NCBI RefSeq assembly: GCF_900112595.1
Contig: NZ_FOMI01000008.1
Span: 62,001-126,000, forward strand
Origin: Algibacter pectinivorans
GTDB lineage: Bacteria; Bacteroidota; Bacteroidia; Flavobacteriales; Flavobacteriaceae
Reading direction: 5' to 3'
DNA length: 64,000 bases
Under the pieces are notes generated by a model. The model saw nothing but the letters and a program-made list of their open reading frames with translations. It made no database searches and was not told the DNA's origin. Both the position numbers and the translations under genes were made by a program. Shown in pieces: positions 35,771-45,048 of the stretch (its first letter is position 1; every line of letters begins with the position of its first letter).

Positions 35771-38700
35771 ATGAAAAAGGTTATTATTTTAATATACCTT
35801 CTTTGTGTGTCCTTTTTAGAAGTGATAGCACAAAATGAAGTTACTCCAAATACTAATGTTTTCGATAAACTTGAATTGGGATTCTATAATCCACCAAACC
35901 AAGCCAAAGCCAGAACTTGGTGGCATTGGATTAGCGGAAACGTTTCTAAATCTGGAATTACAAAAGATTTAGAAGCCATGAAACAAGTGGGCATTCAAGA
36001 AGCGCAGTTGTTTAATGTGCACTTGGGTTTTCCAAAAGGCGGAATAACCTATTTAAGTGAAGAATGGTTAGATTTATTTCATTTTGCAGCTTCTGAAGCA
36101 AAACGGTTGGATTTAGAATTAGCATTTCATAATAGTGCGGGTTGGTCGTCTAGTGGAGGACCTTGGGTTACAGAAGAAAACGCAATGCAAACCGTAGTTT
36201 TTAGCGAGATTGTTGTTAATGGAGAACAAAAATTTAAAGGCGAACTTCCAAAGCCAGAAACTAAATTCAGGTACTATAACGACATTGCTGTATTAGCATT
36301 TCCAAAACCTGAAAAAGCTATAAAAATTGATGGATTAGATTATAAAATATTATCAGATAGAATCAGAAATCATTTATTGCCAGATACCAAAGAAATTCCA
36401 AAAGCAGCCATAGTAAAGAAAGAAAGTATTATAAATATTACGTCTAAGTTTTCTGAAAATGGTGTTTTAGATTGGGACATTCCAAAAGGTGAATGGGTTA
36501 TTTTACGAATTGGGCATACACCGAATGGTTCAAAAAACAGACCAGCTGTTGATGGTGGTCACGGTTTGGAAGTAGATAAAATGTCTACAGCTGCCTTAGA
36601 TGAGTATTGGAGTAAAGGCGTACAACCCATTTTGAATAAGCTAGGAGATTTAGTCGGAGAAACTGTAAATAATTGTTTAATTGATAGTTACGAGGTAGGT
36701 TCGCAAAATTGGACTACAGGTTTTGAGCATCAATTTAAAAAATTAAGAGGATACGATTTAACACCGTATTTACCAACTTTAGCAGGTTATTATGTACAAA
36801 GTGGCGAAATTACCGAACGTTTTCAATGGGATTTTAGAAGAACCATTGGCGATTTAATCGCCGAGAACTACTATGGGCATTTTGCCAAATTGTGCCATAA
36901 AAACAAACTTAAATTTTCTGTAGAACCCTATTGGGGACCTTTTGATAATATGCAGGTTGGTGCCAAAGGCGATATTGTAATGTGCGAGTTTTGGAGTGGT
37001 GGTTATCCGTTTTTTGATTCTTCAAAATTTGTATCTTCAATTGCGCATTTAAATGGAAGTAGTATTGTTGGCGCAGAATCCTTTACTGGCATTGGCGGTT
37101 GGGATAAACACCCTGCAACCATAAAATCTATTGGCGATAAAGCTTGGGCAGAAGGTATTACTCGTTTTATATTTCATACTTATGTGCATCAACCTTGGGA
37201 TGTTGGCCCAGGAATGGCGCTAAGTTATCACGGTTTCGATTTTAACCGTTTGAATACCTGGTGGACACAAAGCAAATCGTATTTAGATTATATTGCCAAA
37301 TCCCAATATTTATTACAACAAGGTACAAATGTGGCAGACGTATTGGTATTTACTGGCGATTCTTCTCCAAACACGGCTTTTTTATTACCAGAATTAAAGA
37401 AATCTGGTTACGACTATGATTTAATAGGTGCTAATAAACTCGGAGAATTATCCGTAGAAAACGGTAAAATTGTTACAAAATTTGGAGTAGCCTACGAAGT
37501 ACTAACCTTACCAGAAAGCGATTGGATAACGCCTAAAACACTAAAAATAATAGATGCACTAGTTAAAAACGGTGCAAAAATTATTGGTAACAAGCCAAAG
37601 CGTTCGCCAAGTTTAAGCAATTACCTAGAAAGTGATGTTTATATAAGAACAACTGCCCATGCACTTTGGGACAAAGGTTTAATAAAAGCTATTTCCATTG
37701 ATGAGTTCTTAAGTAACGCGCATATAACCCCAGATTTTTCTATTATTGAAGCCAATAAGGAAGACGTTGGTTTTATACACAGAAGAACAAAAGACGCCGA
37801 TATCTATTTTGTTGCCAATGCAAAAAAGGAAAAAGTAGCATTTACAGGGCGTTTTAAAGTGGCTAACAAATTACCTGAAATTTGGAATGCTGAAACAGGA
37901 GACATTAAAAAATTAGCAGTCTGGAAAAATAATGATGATGGAACAATAAGTATTCCTATTGCTTTAGATAGTGAACAAGCTGTTTTTGTAGTGTTTAAAG
38001 AAAATTCAGTAGATAAAAATCATATTGTTGAAGCGGATATAAAATTAGAAAAACCAACACCAACATCATTATCTAACCTAAAAATAATAAAAGCAGAATA
38101 CGGTAATTTTCTACAAGAAGGCTTGGTAGATATTACTGATAAGGTAGCAGCCCAAGTACATGATGGAAAACTAAATTTTCAGATGTCAAGAGCTTTTTGC
38201 GATTGCGATCCTGCAATGGGTTATGTAAAAGAGTTTCGAATGGCATATCAAATTGATGATAAAGTAGAACATATTCACGCCGAAGAAAGAGAGTTTGTTA
38301 CTATTGATGCAGGCAATCAACCTCTTAAAATAATTTCTGCGGTTTTTGGTAAATTTAAAGCAGAAACTAAAGGTGTGCCTAAAAACTTTGAAGCTTTTGA
38401 TGTTACCGAAAGCATCGAAAAACAAGTGGCTTCTGGAAACTTGAATATCAAAATTTCAGATGATTTCGTAAATGGTAAAGTATTAAAAAACGCTATTAAT
38501 TTTCTAAAAATCACGTTTGAAACCGATGGGAATTTAAGAACAAGTATAATTCCAGAAGGCGAATTTTTAAATTTAAATAGGTCTGTACCTTCATCAGAAA
38601 TTTATAAAGTTAAAGGCTATACCATTTGGAAAACTCCTTTTTCCGGAAGTTTATCGTATACAAAAGCATCAGGGAAATCAAATCAAATAAAAGTAACAGT

Positions 38701-39271
38701 TCCACAGCCAATAGAACTATCTGAAAATTGGGAAGTAACATTTCCTTTAAAAAATGGTGCTTCAATCAAAAAGAAATACAAGACCTTAACATCTTGGTCA
38801 GAAGCAAAAGAAGAAGACATTCAACATTTTTCAGGAACTGCCATTTATGAAAAAGAATTTACTTTATCTAAAAAACAGTTGTCTAAAGAATATGCTTTTG
38901 AACTCGATTTGGGAAGTGTAGCTATTGTAGCCGAAGTTTTTATAAATGATAAAAAAGTAAGCACACTATGGAAAGCGCCTTTTAGAGTTGCTATTGGTGA
39001 TTATGTGAAAAAAGGCCGTAATACAATAACACTAAAAATCACGAATTTATGGGTGAATCGTTTAATTGGCGATGAAAAAGAGCCTTTAGATTACGAGCGT
39101 AGAGGTAATAAAACCAAAGCGCTTCCTGTTTGGTTATCAAATCCAGAATCTCGAGATTCCAAAAGGCAAACATTCTCTTCGTGGAAACATTGGAGTAAAG
39201 TTGATAAATTAAAAATGTCTGGTCTTTTAGGGCCTGTAAAGATTCAATTTTATAAAAAAGTAAAACTTTAA
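35771..39271 (+). CDS. GH106 alpha-L-rhamnosidase
   Basis: This 1166-residue secreted protein has the GH106 N-terminal signature ARTWWHWISGNVSKSGITKDLEAMKQVGI directly after the signal peptide (shown here in full only as the WWHWISGN and KDLEAMKQVGI elements). FHNSAGWSSSGGPWV and DSYEVGSQNWT, with FSVEPYWGP near residue 385, fit the GH106 barrel. The C-terminal 150 residues form a GH2-like jelly roll (YEKEFTLSKKQ, VAEVFINDKKVSTLWKAPF). It removes alpha-linked rhamnose, complementing the two GH78 enzymes; having both families suggests more than one rhamnose environment in the glycan. It lies 112 bp after GH2 and 1 bp before the lyase-like lipoprotein. Confidence 0.9.
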   Translation: MKKVIILIYLLCVSFLEVIAQNEVTPNTNVFDKLELGFYNPPNQAKARTWWHWISGNVSKSGITKDLEAMKQVGIQEAQLFNVHLGFPKGGITYLSEEWLDLFHFAASEAKRLDLELAFHNSAGWSSSGGPWVTEENAMQTVVFSEIVVNGEQKFKGELPKPETKFRYYNDIAVLAFPKPEKAIKIDGLDYKILSDRIRNHLLPDTKEIPKAAIVKKESIINITSKFSENGVLDWDIPKGEWVILRIGHTPNGSKNRPAVDGGHGLEVDKMSTAALDEYWSKGVQPILNKLGDLVGETVNNCLIDSYEVGSQNWTTGFEHQFKKLRGYDLTPYLPTLAGYYVQSGEITERFQWDFRRTIGDLIAENYYGHFAKLCHKNKLKFSVEPYWGPFDNMQVGAKGDIVMCEFWSGGYPFFDSSKFVSSIAHLNGSSIVGAESFTGIGGWDKHPATIKSIGDKAWAEGITRFIFHTYVHQPWDVGPGMALSYHGFDFNRLNTWWTQSKSYLDYIAKSQYLLQQGTNVADVLVFTGDSSPNTAFLLPELKKSGYDYDLIGANKLGELSVENGKIVTKFGVAYEVLTLPESDWITPKTLKIIDALVKNGAKIIGNKPKRSPSLSNYLESDVYIRTTAHALWDKGLIKAISIDEFLSNAHITPDFSIIEANKEDVGFIHRRTKDADIYFVANAKKEKVAFTGRFKVANKLPEIWNAETGDIKKLAVWKNNDDGTISIPIALDSEQAVFVVFKENSVDKNHIVEADIKLEKPTPTSLSNLKIIKAEYGNFLQEGLVDITDKVAAQVHDGKLNFQMSRAFCDCDPAMGYVKEFRMAYQIDDKVEHIHAEEREFVTIDAGNQPLKIISAVFGKFKAETKGVPKNFEAFDVTESIEKQVASGNLNIKISDDFVNGKVLKNAINFLKITFETDGNLRTSIIPEGEFLNLNRSVPSSEIYKVKGYTIWKTPFSGSLSYTKASGKSNQIKVTVPQPIELSENWEVTFPLKNGASIKKKYKTLTSWSEAKEEDIQHFSGTAIYEKEFTLSKKQLSKEYAFELDLGSVAIVAEVFINDKKVSTLWKAPFRVAIGDYVKKGRNTITLKITNLWVNRLIGDEKEPLDYERRGNKTKALPVWLSNPESRDSKRQTFSSWKHWSKVDKLKMSGLLGPVKIQFYKKVKL

Positions 39272-39272
39272 G

Positions 39273-40694
39273 ATGATACTAAATAAACTTTGTTTCAAAA
39301 TACTATTCATTTCTTTTTGCTTTTTAGGATGTGCATCAAAAACTAAAGAAGCCAAAGCATCTATAGAGGAAAATCATATGGTAGATTATTTTGCCGACAA
39401 CGGTTTTGGTAATGCCGTTGCCATTGTACAACATCCATCTGGTGTGTATCACAAAGGCATTACTTATGTTGCGTATCAAGGAACGCTAGAAGACCCTTAT
39501 GTTGCTTCATATAGCCATAAAACTAAAGAATGGCAAGGGCCATTTAAAGCAGGAATAAGTGAAATGGGTAAAGACCCAAACCGGAAGAAGAAAATAGATA
39601 ACCATGGTAAGCCTGCAATTCTTATTGATGATGCAGGGTATATTCACATTGCTTATGGTGGGCATGGAGGAGCTCCAGCAGATGGTAAAAATCCGCTAGG
39701 AAATCATCATTATGGTAAAAACTTACATGTGGTTTCTAAGAAGCCGCTAGATATTTCTTCATGGCAAACACTAGATAATATTTCGGTATTCGGAACCTAT
39801 AGTCAGTTTGTAAAAATGGATAATGGTAATATCTATTTATTTTATAGACATGGTGCACATAGGAGCGACTGGGTGTATCAAAAATCTATAGACAATGGAA
39901 TTACTTTCGACGCACCTGTTTCATTTTTAAAACATAAACGCTTGCAAAGTATTGAAGCCGAAGATTCTTGGTATCCTTGGGTGAGTAAGGGTAATGGAGA
40001 TGACATTATTGTGGCGTTCGATTACCATATCTGTAGAGATAGTAAAAATGCTCAAGATGCTCGAGGTCACATACCAGAGCGACATAACTTGTATTATATG
40101 GTGTTTAGTACCAAAACAGGAGTGTGGAAAAATGTTAAAAACGAACGGTTAGAAATACCTTTAACCAAAGAAATGGCAGACGAACATACCTTGGTTAGGG
40201 AAATAGCTGAAGATTGGACATTTCAAGGGATAGCAGATGTAGATCCAAACGGAAACCCACAAGTCTGCGTATTGGTAGGTCCAGATATAGGAGAAAATAG
40301 AAGTGGACCAAAACGTATACAACATTTTAGATGGGATGGGAAAATGTGGCTAAAAAGCGAAAATAAAGACCTTCCCAGAGGTAATGGTGATTTAGAAGTT
40401 AAGTCCTCTAATGAAGTCAGTATATATCTAGAAAGTGTAACCAATGAAGGTGTTGGAGAAATTAGTAGATGGGATAGCTTTAATGGCGGAGCATCCTTTA
40501 AAAAGGGAACTGTTTTTCTGAGTAGAAAAAATGCCTCATTCGTAATATCTTCTCTTATTGATAATCCACACCCAGATGCTAGAATTATTGTAGGCGAAAA
40601 AATATCTGGATCAGATTATAGAACAATGTATTTGTTGGGGGATAATGGACCTATTAAGCGTGATATAGATGAAGCTAAAATTCTAAAGGATTAG
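39273..40694 (+). CDS. BNR-type propeller lipoprotein, PL25-like lyase candidate
   Basis: This 473-residue lipoprotein (FLGC, Cys20) is a single beta-propeller of the BNR-4 type. His111 in KIDNHGKPAIL and His131 in AYGGHGG lie 20 residues apart, as the two catalytic histidines do in PL25 lyases; YGKNLHVVS and FYRHGAHRSDW add further conserved His/Arg. A PL25-like ulvan lyase acting on short oligomers in the periplasm or at the surface is the likely role. It lacks the binding and T9SS domains of the 13566 lyase, so the two probably divide the work between polymer and oligomer. The family assignment rests on motif spacing, not a search. It lies 1 bp after GH106. Confidence 0.7.
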   Translation: MILNKLCFKILFISFCFLGCASKTKEAKASIEENHMVDYFADNGFGNAVAIVQHPSGVYHKGITYVAYQGTLEDPYVASYSHKTKEWQGPFKAGISEMGKDPNRKKKIDNHGKPAILIDDAGYIHIAYGGHGGAPADGKNPLGNHHYGKNLHVVSKKPLDISSWQTLDNISVFGTYSQFVKMDNGNIYLFYRHGAHRSDWVYQKSIDNGITFDAPVSFLKHKRLQSIEAEDSWYPWVSKGNGDDIIVAFDYHICRDSKNAQDARGHIPERHNLYYMVFSTKTGVWKNVKNERLEIPLTKEMADEHTLVREIAEDWTFQGIADVDPNGNPQVCVLVGPDIGENRSGPKRIQHFRWDGKMWLKSENKDLPRGNGDLEVKSSNEVSIYLESVTNEGVGEISRWDSFNGGASFKKGTVFLSRKNASFVISSLIDNPHPDARIIVGEKISGSDYRTMYLLGDNGPIKRDIDEAKILKD

Positions 40695-40828
40695 AAACAA
40701 GGAGTAGGTAGATGCATTTTAGAATCTAGTAACTATGGGGTGCCAATGCCATATTAAAACTATCTAGTCTATTGTGCACTTATGAGAATTAACGCTTATA
40801 ATTTGAAGCACTAAAAACAAGATTTAAA

Positions 40829-43675
40829 ATGAAAACTAGTAAGTATACCTGTTATTTTATTCTAATAAATTTTTTCTTTTTTAGTAGTTTAATTGCACAA
40901 ACAAAAACCTACTTATCCGGTACCTATGCCGATACTGCTGTTGACTGGGAATTTAAAATGTCTCAAGGACGCAATAGTGGCTATTGGACTACCATTCCTG
41001 TACCATCAAACTGGGAAACCAAAGGATTTGGCTATTACACCTATGGTAAAGATCATAAGGATTATAAAACAAAACCTGAAATTGGGTTTTATCGTCATAA
41101 TTTTAAATTCAATTTAAAATCAGATAAACGTTATTTTATAGTGTTTCAAGGCGCTATGACAGAAACTACTGTTACCTTAAATGGTAAACAAGTTGGAGAG
41201 ACTCACATTGGTGGTTTTACAGAGTTTAAATATGAAATTACAAATTTTTTAAAAACGGGAAACAATATTTTAGAAGTTGAGGTATTGAAACCAGCGACGC
41301 ATCCACAAGTTGTAAAAGCCGAACGTATTGCCGATTATTGGTTGTTTGGAGGCATTTTTAGACCTGTTTATATTGAAGAGTTACCCACAAATTATATAAA
41401 GCGTGTTGCTATTGATGCTCAAATGAATGGTGACTTTATAATGGATGTGTTTACAGATGCTTCTAAAGAAAATGTATCATTAACAGCACAAATTTACGAT
41501 AGCAATAATCAAAAAGTAGGGAAATCATTTTCTGGAAAAGTTTTAAAAAATAAAGGTCATTTAGAAGCCACTTTAAAAGATATTGCATTATGGTCTCATG
41601 AGTACCCAAACTTATATAGTGTTGAGGTTACTTTAAAACAAAAAAAGAAAATATTACATACGTATAGACAAAAATTTGGTTTTAGAACCTTTGAAGTTCG
41701 AGATCACGATGGTTTTTACTTAAATGGCAAGCGAGTTTTATTAAAAGGAGCAAACATGCATAGTTTTAGACCAGAAACGGGGCGCACATTAGCCAAACAA
41801 GATATGCTTGATAATATAAAACTCATGCAAGACATGAACTTTAATACGGTGCGTATTTGTCACTACCCACCAGATGCAGAGTTTCTAGATTTATGTGATT
41901 CTTTGGGCTTAATGGCAATGGATGAGTTACCAGGCTGGAGACATGCACTTCCAGATGAAATTGGGAGCAAAATCGTAAAAGAATTAGTGGTAAGAGATGT
42001 AAATCATCCATCGGTTATACTATGGAGTAATGGAAATCACTTAGCACATAATCCTAAGTTTGATGAAGATTTTTTTAAATGGGATATCCAAAAACGGCGT
42101 CCTTTAAAAAACGAAACCAAAACTGGTGATATTTATAAGGGGTATGCTCCAGATTTTGACATTGTAAAAACTAATTTTTATCCAGGTTACAATTTATTAA
42201 AGCAACGTTTATTTGAAGAAAACCATATTGTTTTACCCAATGAAGCCTTGCATGCGCTATATGATGGCGGCGGCGGTGCCAACCTAAAAACTTTTTGGGA
42301 CGCCATCGAAGCATCAAAAGTTGGTGGTGGATTGATGATTTGGGCACTTTTTGATGAAGGTTTAAGGCGAACAGATATGAACAATAAACCGTTTCATCAA
42401 GGAAATAATGCACCAGATGGTATTGTTGGTCCAAATTCAGAAAAAGACGGAAGTTTTTATGCGGTTAGAGAAATATGGTCGCCAGTTAGCATAGAAGAAG
42501 ATAAAATTACGTCAAATTTTAATGGCGAATTAACCATTAAAAATAAGTTCGATTTTGTCAATTTAAAGGAATGTGAATTTCGATGGAAACTCATAGCTTT
42601 TGAAACACCAAATACATCGGCATCAGGATATAGAACCATCGTCTCAGGTAAAGTTAATACACCCAATATATTTCCTAATCATACAGGACAGATAAGGATA
42701 GATTTACCACAAAACAAACCTAAATTCGACGCATTGGTTATTGAAGTAAGAGACAATAAAGGGCTATTGGTTTATGAAAAGCGGTTAATGCTAGAAAAAG
42801 AATCGATTTTCTTTCAAACGTCAAAAAGAAATAAAGTAAAACAGGATGAAAATAATCCGTTCCTTTTTTATTTGGGTACAACTACTATACTATTTGATGC
42901 GCATAGCGCCGTGTTAAAAAAAGTAGCAGTAAAAGGAAAGCAAACGAGTATTACAAACTTTCCTTTTATTGATGTAAAACAGGCTGATTCGTTGAAAGTA
43001 GAAGAAAAAAATCAACTTGAAGTTAAGGCTTTAGTAAAAAAAGAAAGTGAAAATTTTGTTGTAGAAAGCCACAATTGTTATGGTTTTGATGCTATAAAGT
43101 GGACTATAAAACCATCGGGAGAAATAAAACTAGACTATAAATTTTCCCCACAAGAGGGCATTTACGAATATGCAGGAATAGGTATGAGCGTAAACGCAGA
43201 TGCAGTAAAAAGTAAAAGGTGGCTAGGTGAGGGGCCTGCAAGAATTTGGAAAAATCGAATGGAAGGCGGTTTGTATGATGTGTATGGAGTGGATAAATTA
43301 ATTAACATACCAGGAGAAGTTTATAATCAACCTGAGTTCGAAGGCTATTTTGCACCTTGGAAATGGGCTGTGTTTTATCTAGAAGATAACGTTTCAATAG
43401 GGTTTCAAAATAATAGCGATGTTATTTTAGGAGTACTGAACCCTGTAAATGGTGAAAACGCAAAATTTGCATCATGGAAATATCCTGATAAAGCAGGGTT
43501 TTATTTTTTTAATACCATTTCAGCAATTGGTTCCAAATGGAAAAAACCTACCGAGTTTGGACCAGACGCGCAACCAACGTTTATCAAAGAACCACAAGAA
43601 GGCTCGGTATCATTATTCATTAATTGGAATAATGTTGAAAAAAATAGTGAAAACTTTAAAATTTCAATTGAATAA
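40829..43675 (+). CDS. GH2-family protein with acid/base Glu replaced by His
   Basis: This 948-residue secreted protein (signal peptide to about LIAQ, residue 24) is a LacZ-like GH2 with a C-terminal beta-galactosidase small-chain-like domain (SKRWLGEGPARIWKNRMEGG). The acid/base strand reads HPSVILWSNGNHLAHN: His404 replaces the canonical Glu after Asn403. The candidate nucleophile is Glu472 in IVLPNEALHALYDGG. Other barrel features are normal (RICHYPPDAEFLDLCDSLGLMAMDE). Either another residue donates the proton or the substrate supplies it. It is the second GH2 in this locus without the Asn-Glu pair. It lies 23 bp upstream of the first of five sulfatases. Confidence 0.85.
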   Translation: MKTSKYTCYFILINFFFFSSLIAQTKTYLSGTYADTAVDWEFKMSQGRNSGYWTTIPVPSNWETKGFGYYTYGKDHKDYKTKPEIGFYRHNFKFNLKSDKRYFIVFQGAMTETTVTLNGKQVGETHIGGFTEFKYEITNFLKTGNNILEVEVLKPATHPQVVKAERIADYWLFGGIFRPVYIEELPTNYIKRVAIDAQMNGDFIMDVFTDASKENVSLTAQIYDSNNQKVGKSFSGKVLKNKGHLEATLKDIALWSHEYPNLYSVEVTLKQKKKILHTYRQKFGFRTFEVRDHDGFYLNGKRVLLKGANMHSFRPETGRTLAKQDMLDNIKLMQDMNFNTVRICHYPPDAEFLDLCDSLGLMAMDELPGWRHALPDEIGSKIVKELVVRDVNHPSVILWSNGNHLAHNPKFDEDFFKWDIQKRRPLKNETKTGDIYKGYAPDFDIVKTNFYPGYNLLKQRLFEENHIVLPNEALHALYDGGGGANLKTFWDAIEASKVGGGLMIWALFDEGLRRTDMNNKPFHQGNNAPDGIVGPNSEKDGSFYAVREIWSPVSIEEDKITSNFNGELTIKNKFDFVNLKECEFRWKLIAFETPNTSASGYRTIVSGKVNTPNIFPNHTGQIRIDLPQNKPKFDALVIEVRDNKGLLVYEKRLMLEKESIFFQTSKRNKVKQDENNPFLFYLGTTTILFDAHSAVLKKVAVKGKQTSITNFPFIDVKQADSLKVEEKNQLEVKALVKKESENFVVESHNCYGFDAIKWTIKPSGEIKLDYKFSPQEGIYEYAGIGMSVNADAVKSKRWLGEGPARIWKNRMEGGLYDVYGVDKLINIPGEVYNQPEFEGYFAPWKWAVFYLEDNVSIGFQNNSDVILGVLNPVNGENAKFASWKYPDKAGFYFFNTISAIGSKWKKPTEFGPDAQPTFIKEPQEGSVSLFINWNNVEKNSENFKISIE

Positions 43676-43698
43676 AATAATTATTTAATTCGCATAAA

Positions 43699-45036
43699 AT
43701 GAAAACAATTAACCCACTATTTCTTATTTTTTTTATGATAGGTTCTCTTTTGTCTTGCGGTAATAAGACTAAAAGTGAGACGATTAAAAATGAAGTGTCA
43801 GATGATGTACAAACACCACCAAATATCGTTTTCATACTTTCCGACGATCAAGCTTGGACAGACTATGGGTTTATGGGGCATGAACAAATTGAAACACCAC
43901 GTTTAGATAAATTTGCTTCAGAGAGTTTAACCTTTACTAGAGGCTATGTGCCAACATCCTTATGCTCGCCTTCTTTAGCAACTATAATTACAGGAGTATA
44001 TCCAAAAAATCATGGCGTTTTAGGGAATGACAGAGTGCTTCCTGGTAACACAAGAGAAAACAAAAAGGAATGGCGCGCTAAAAATTATGAGCCTGTTATC
44101 GAAAATTTTAAAGGCTTAAATACGTTGCCAGATATGTTAAAAGCTAAAGGGTATTTGTCATTTCAAACCGGCAAATGGTGGATAGGAAACCATACAAATG
44201 GTGGTTTTGATTATGGGATGACACATGGCAATCCAAACCGAGGCGGTCGTCATGGTGATTACGGATTAGAAATTGGACGAAAAGGCATGGATACGTTAAA
44301 CAGTTATATAGATGTTGCTGTAAAACAGAAGAAACCATTCTTTTTGTGGTATGCACCATTTTTACCACATGCCCCGCACAATCCGCCACAACGTTTACTA
44401 GATAAGTATCTTCCAAAAGCGCCAACGGAACATGTGGCTAAATATTGGGCCATGTGTGAATGGTTTGATGAAACCTGCGGTGAACTTTTTGATGCCATTG
44501 AAGAAAGAGGGTTAACTGATAATACAGTATTTGTTTATGTGTGCGATAATGGTTGGTTACAAAACTTAAACGATTCTAGTTACGATAAAATATCAAAACG
44601 CTCCCCTTACGATTTGGGTATGCGCACACCAATTATGTATAAATGGGCAGGACAAATAAAACCTAAAAAAGATACTACAACCGTGGTAAGTAGTATTGAT
44701 ATGGTGCCAACCGTTTTAGATATATTAGATATTAATAAGCCTAAAAACTTACCTGGTATAAGTGTTTTAAATGAAACGGAATTAAACAATCGCGAAGTTA
44801 TTTTCGGAGAAATATATGCGCACGATTTTGATACAATAGAGTCAAGCATGTTTTACAATATTGCTATTGCACCGCCGTATAAAGTAATAGTTCCAGATGC
44901 TGTTAGAAAGGCTGAAGAAAATATTCAATTGTTTAATATTAATAAAGACCCTTTTGAAAAAAATAATATAGCAAAAGACAATCCTGAAATAGTTGAAAAA
45001 TTAAAACAACAAATTGCTAGTTTTAGAGCTGAATAA
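43699..45036 (+). CDS. S1-family sulfatase with a CSPSL maturation motif
   Basis: This 445-residue lipoprotein (LLSC, Cys20) is the smallest intact sulfatase here. It has LSDDQAWTDYGFMG (Asp49-Asp50-Gln51) and, where the CxPxR motif is expected, Cys89-S-P-S-Leu93 in TSLCSPSLATIITG. The codons are TGC (43963-43965) and TTA (43975-43977). Similar C-x-P-S-L motifs occur, as far as I recall, in a subset of S1 proteins, so this is probably a subfamily trait rather than decay. The Arg normally helps position formylglycine, so activity needs checking. CDNGWLQNLNDSSYDK and FQTGKWWIGNHTNGGFD complete the site. It begins a five-sulfatase run with 11-31 bp gaps. Confidence 0.88.
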   Translation: MKTINPLFLIFFMIGSLLSCGNKTKSETIKNEVSDDVQTPPNIVFILSDDQAWTDYGFMGHEQIETPRLDKFASESLTFTRGYVPTSLCSPSLATIITGVYPKNHGVLGNDRVLPGNTRENKKEWRAKNYEPVIENFKGLNTLPDMLKAKGYLSFQTGKWWIGNHTNGGFDYGMTHGNPNRGGRHGDYGLEIGRKGMDTLNSYIDVAVKQKKPFFLWYAPFLPHAPHNPPQRLLDKYLPKAPTEHVAKYWAMCEWFDETCGELFDAIEERGLTDNTVFVYVCDNGWLQNLNDSSYDKISKRSPYDLGMRTPIMYKWAGQIKPKKDTTTVVSSIDMVPTVLDILDINKPKNLPGISVLNETELNNREVIFGEIYAHDFDTIESSMFYNIAIAPPYKVIVPDAVRKAEENIQLFNINKDPFEKNNIAKDNPEIVEKLKQQIASFRAE

Positions 45037-45048
45037 AAAGTACGTATT

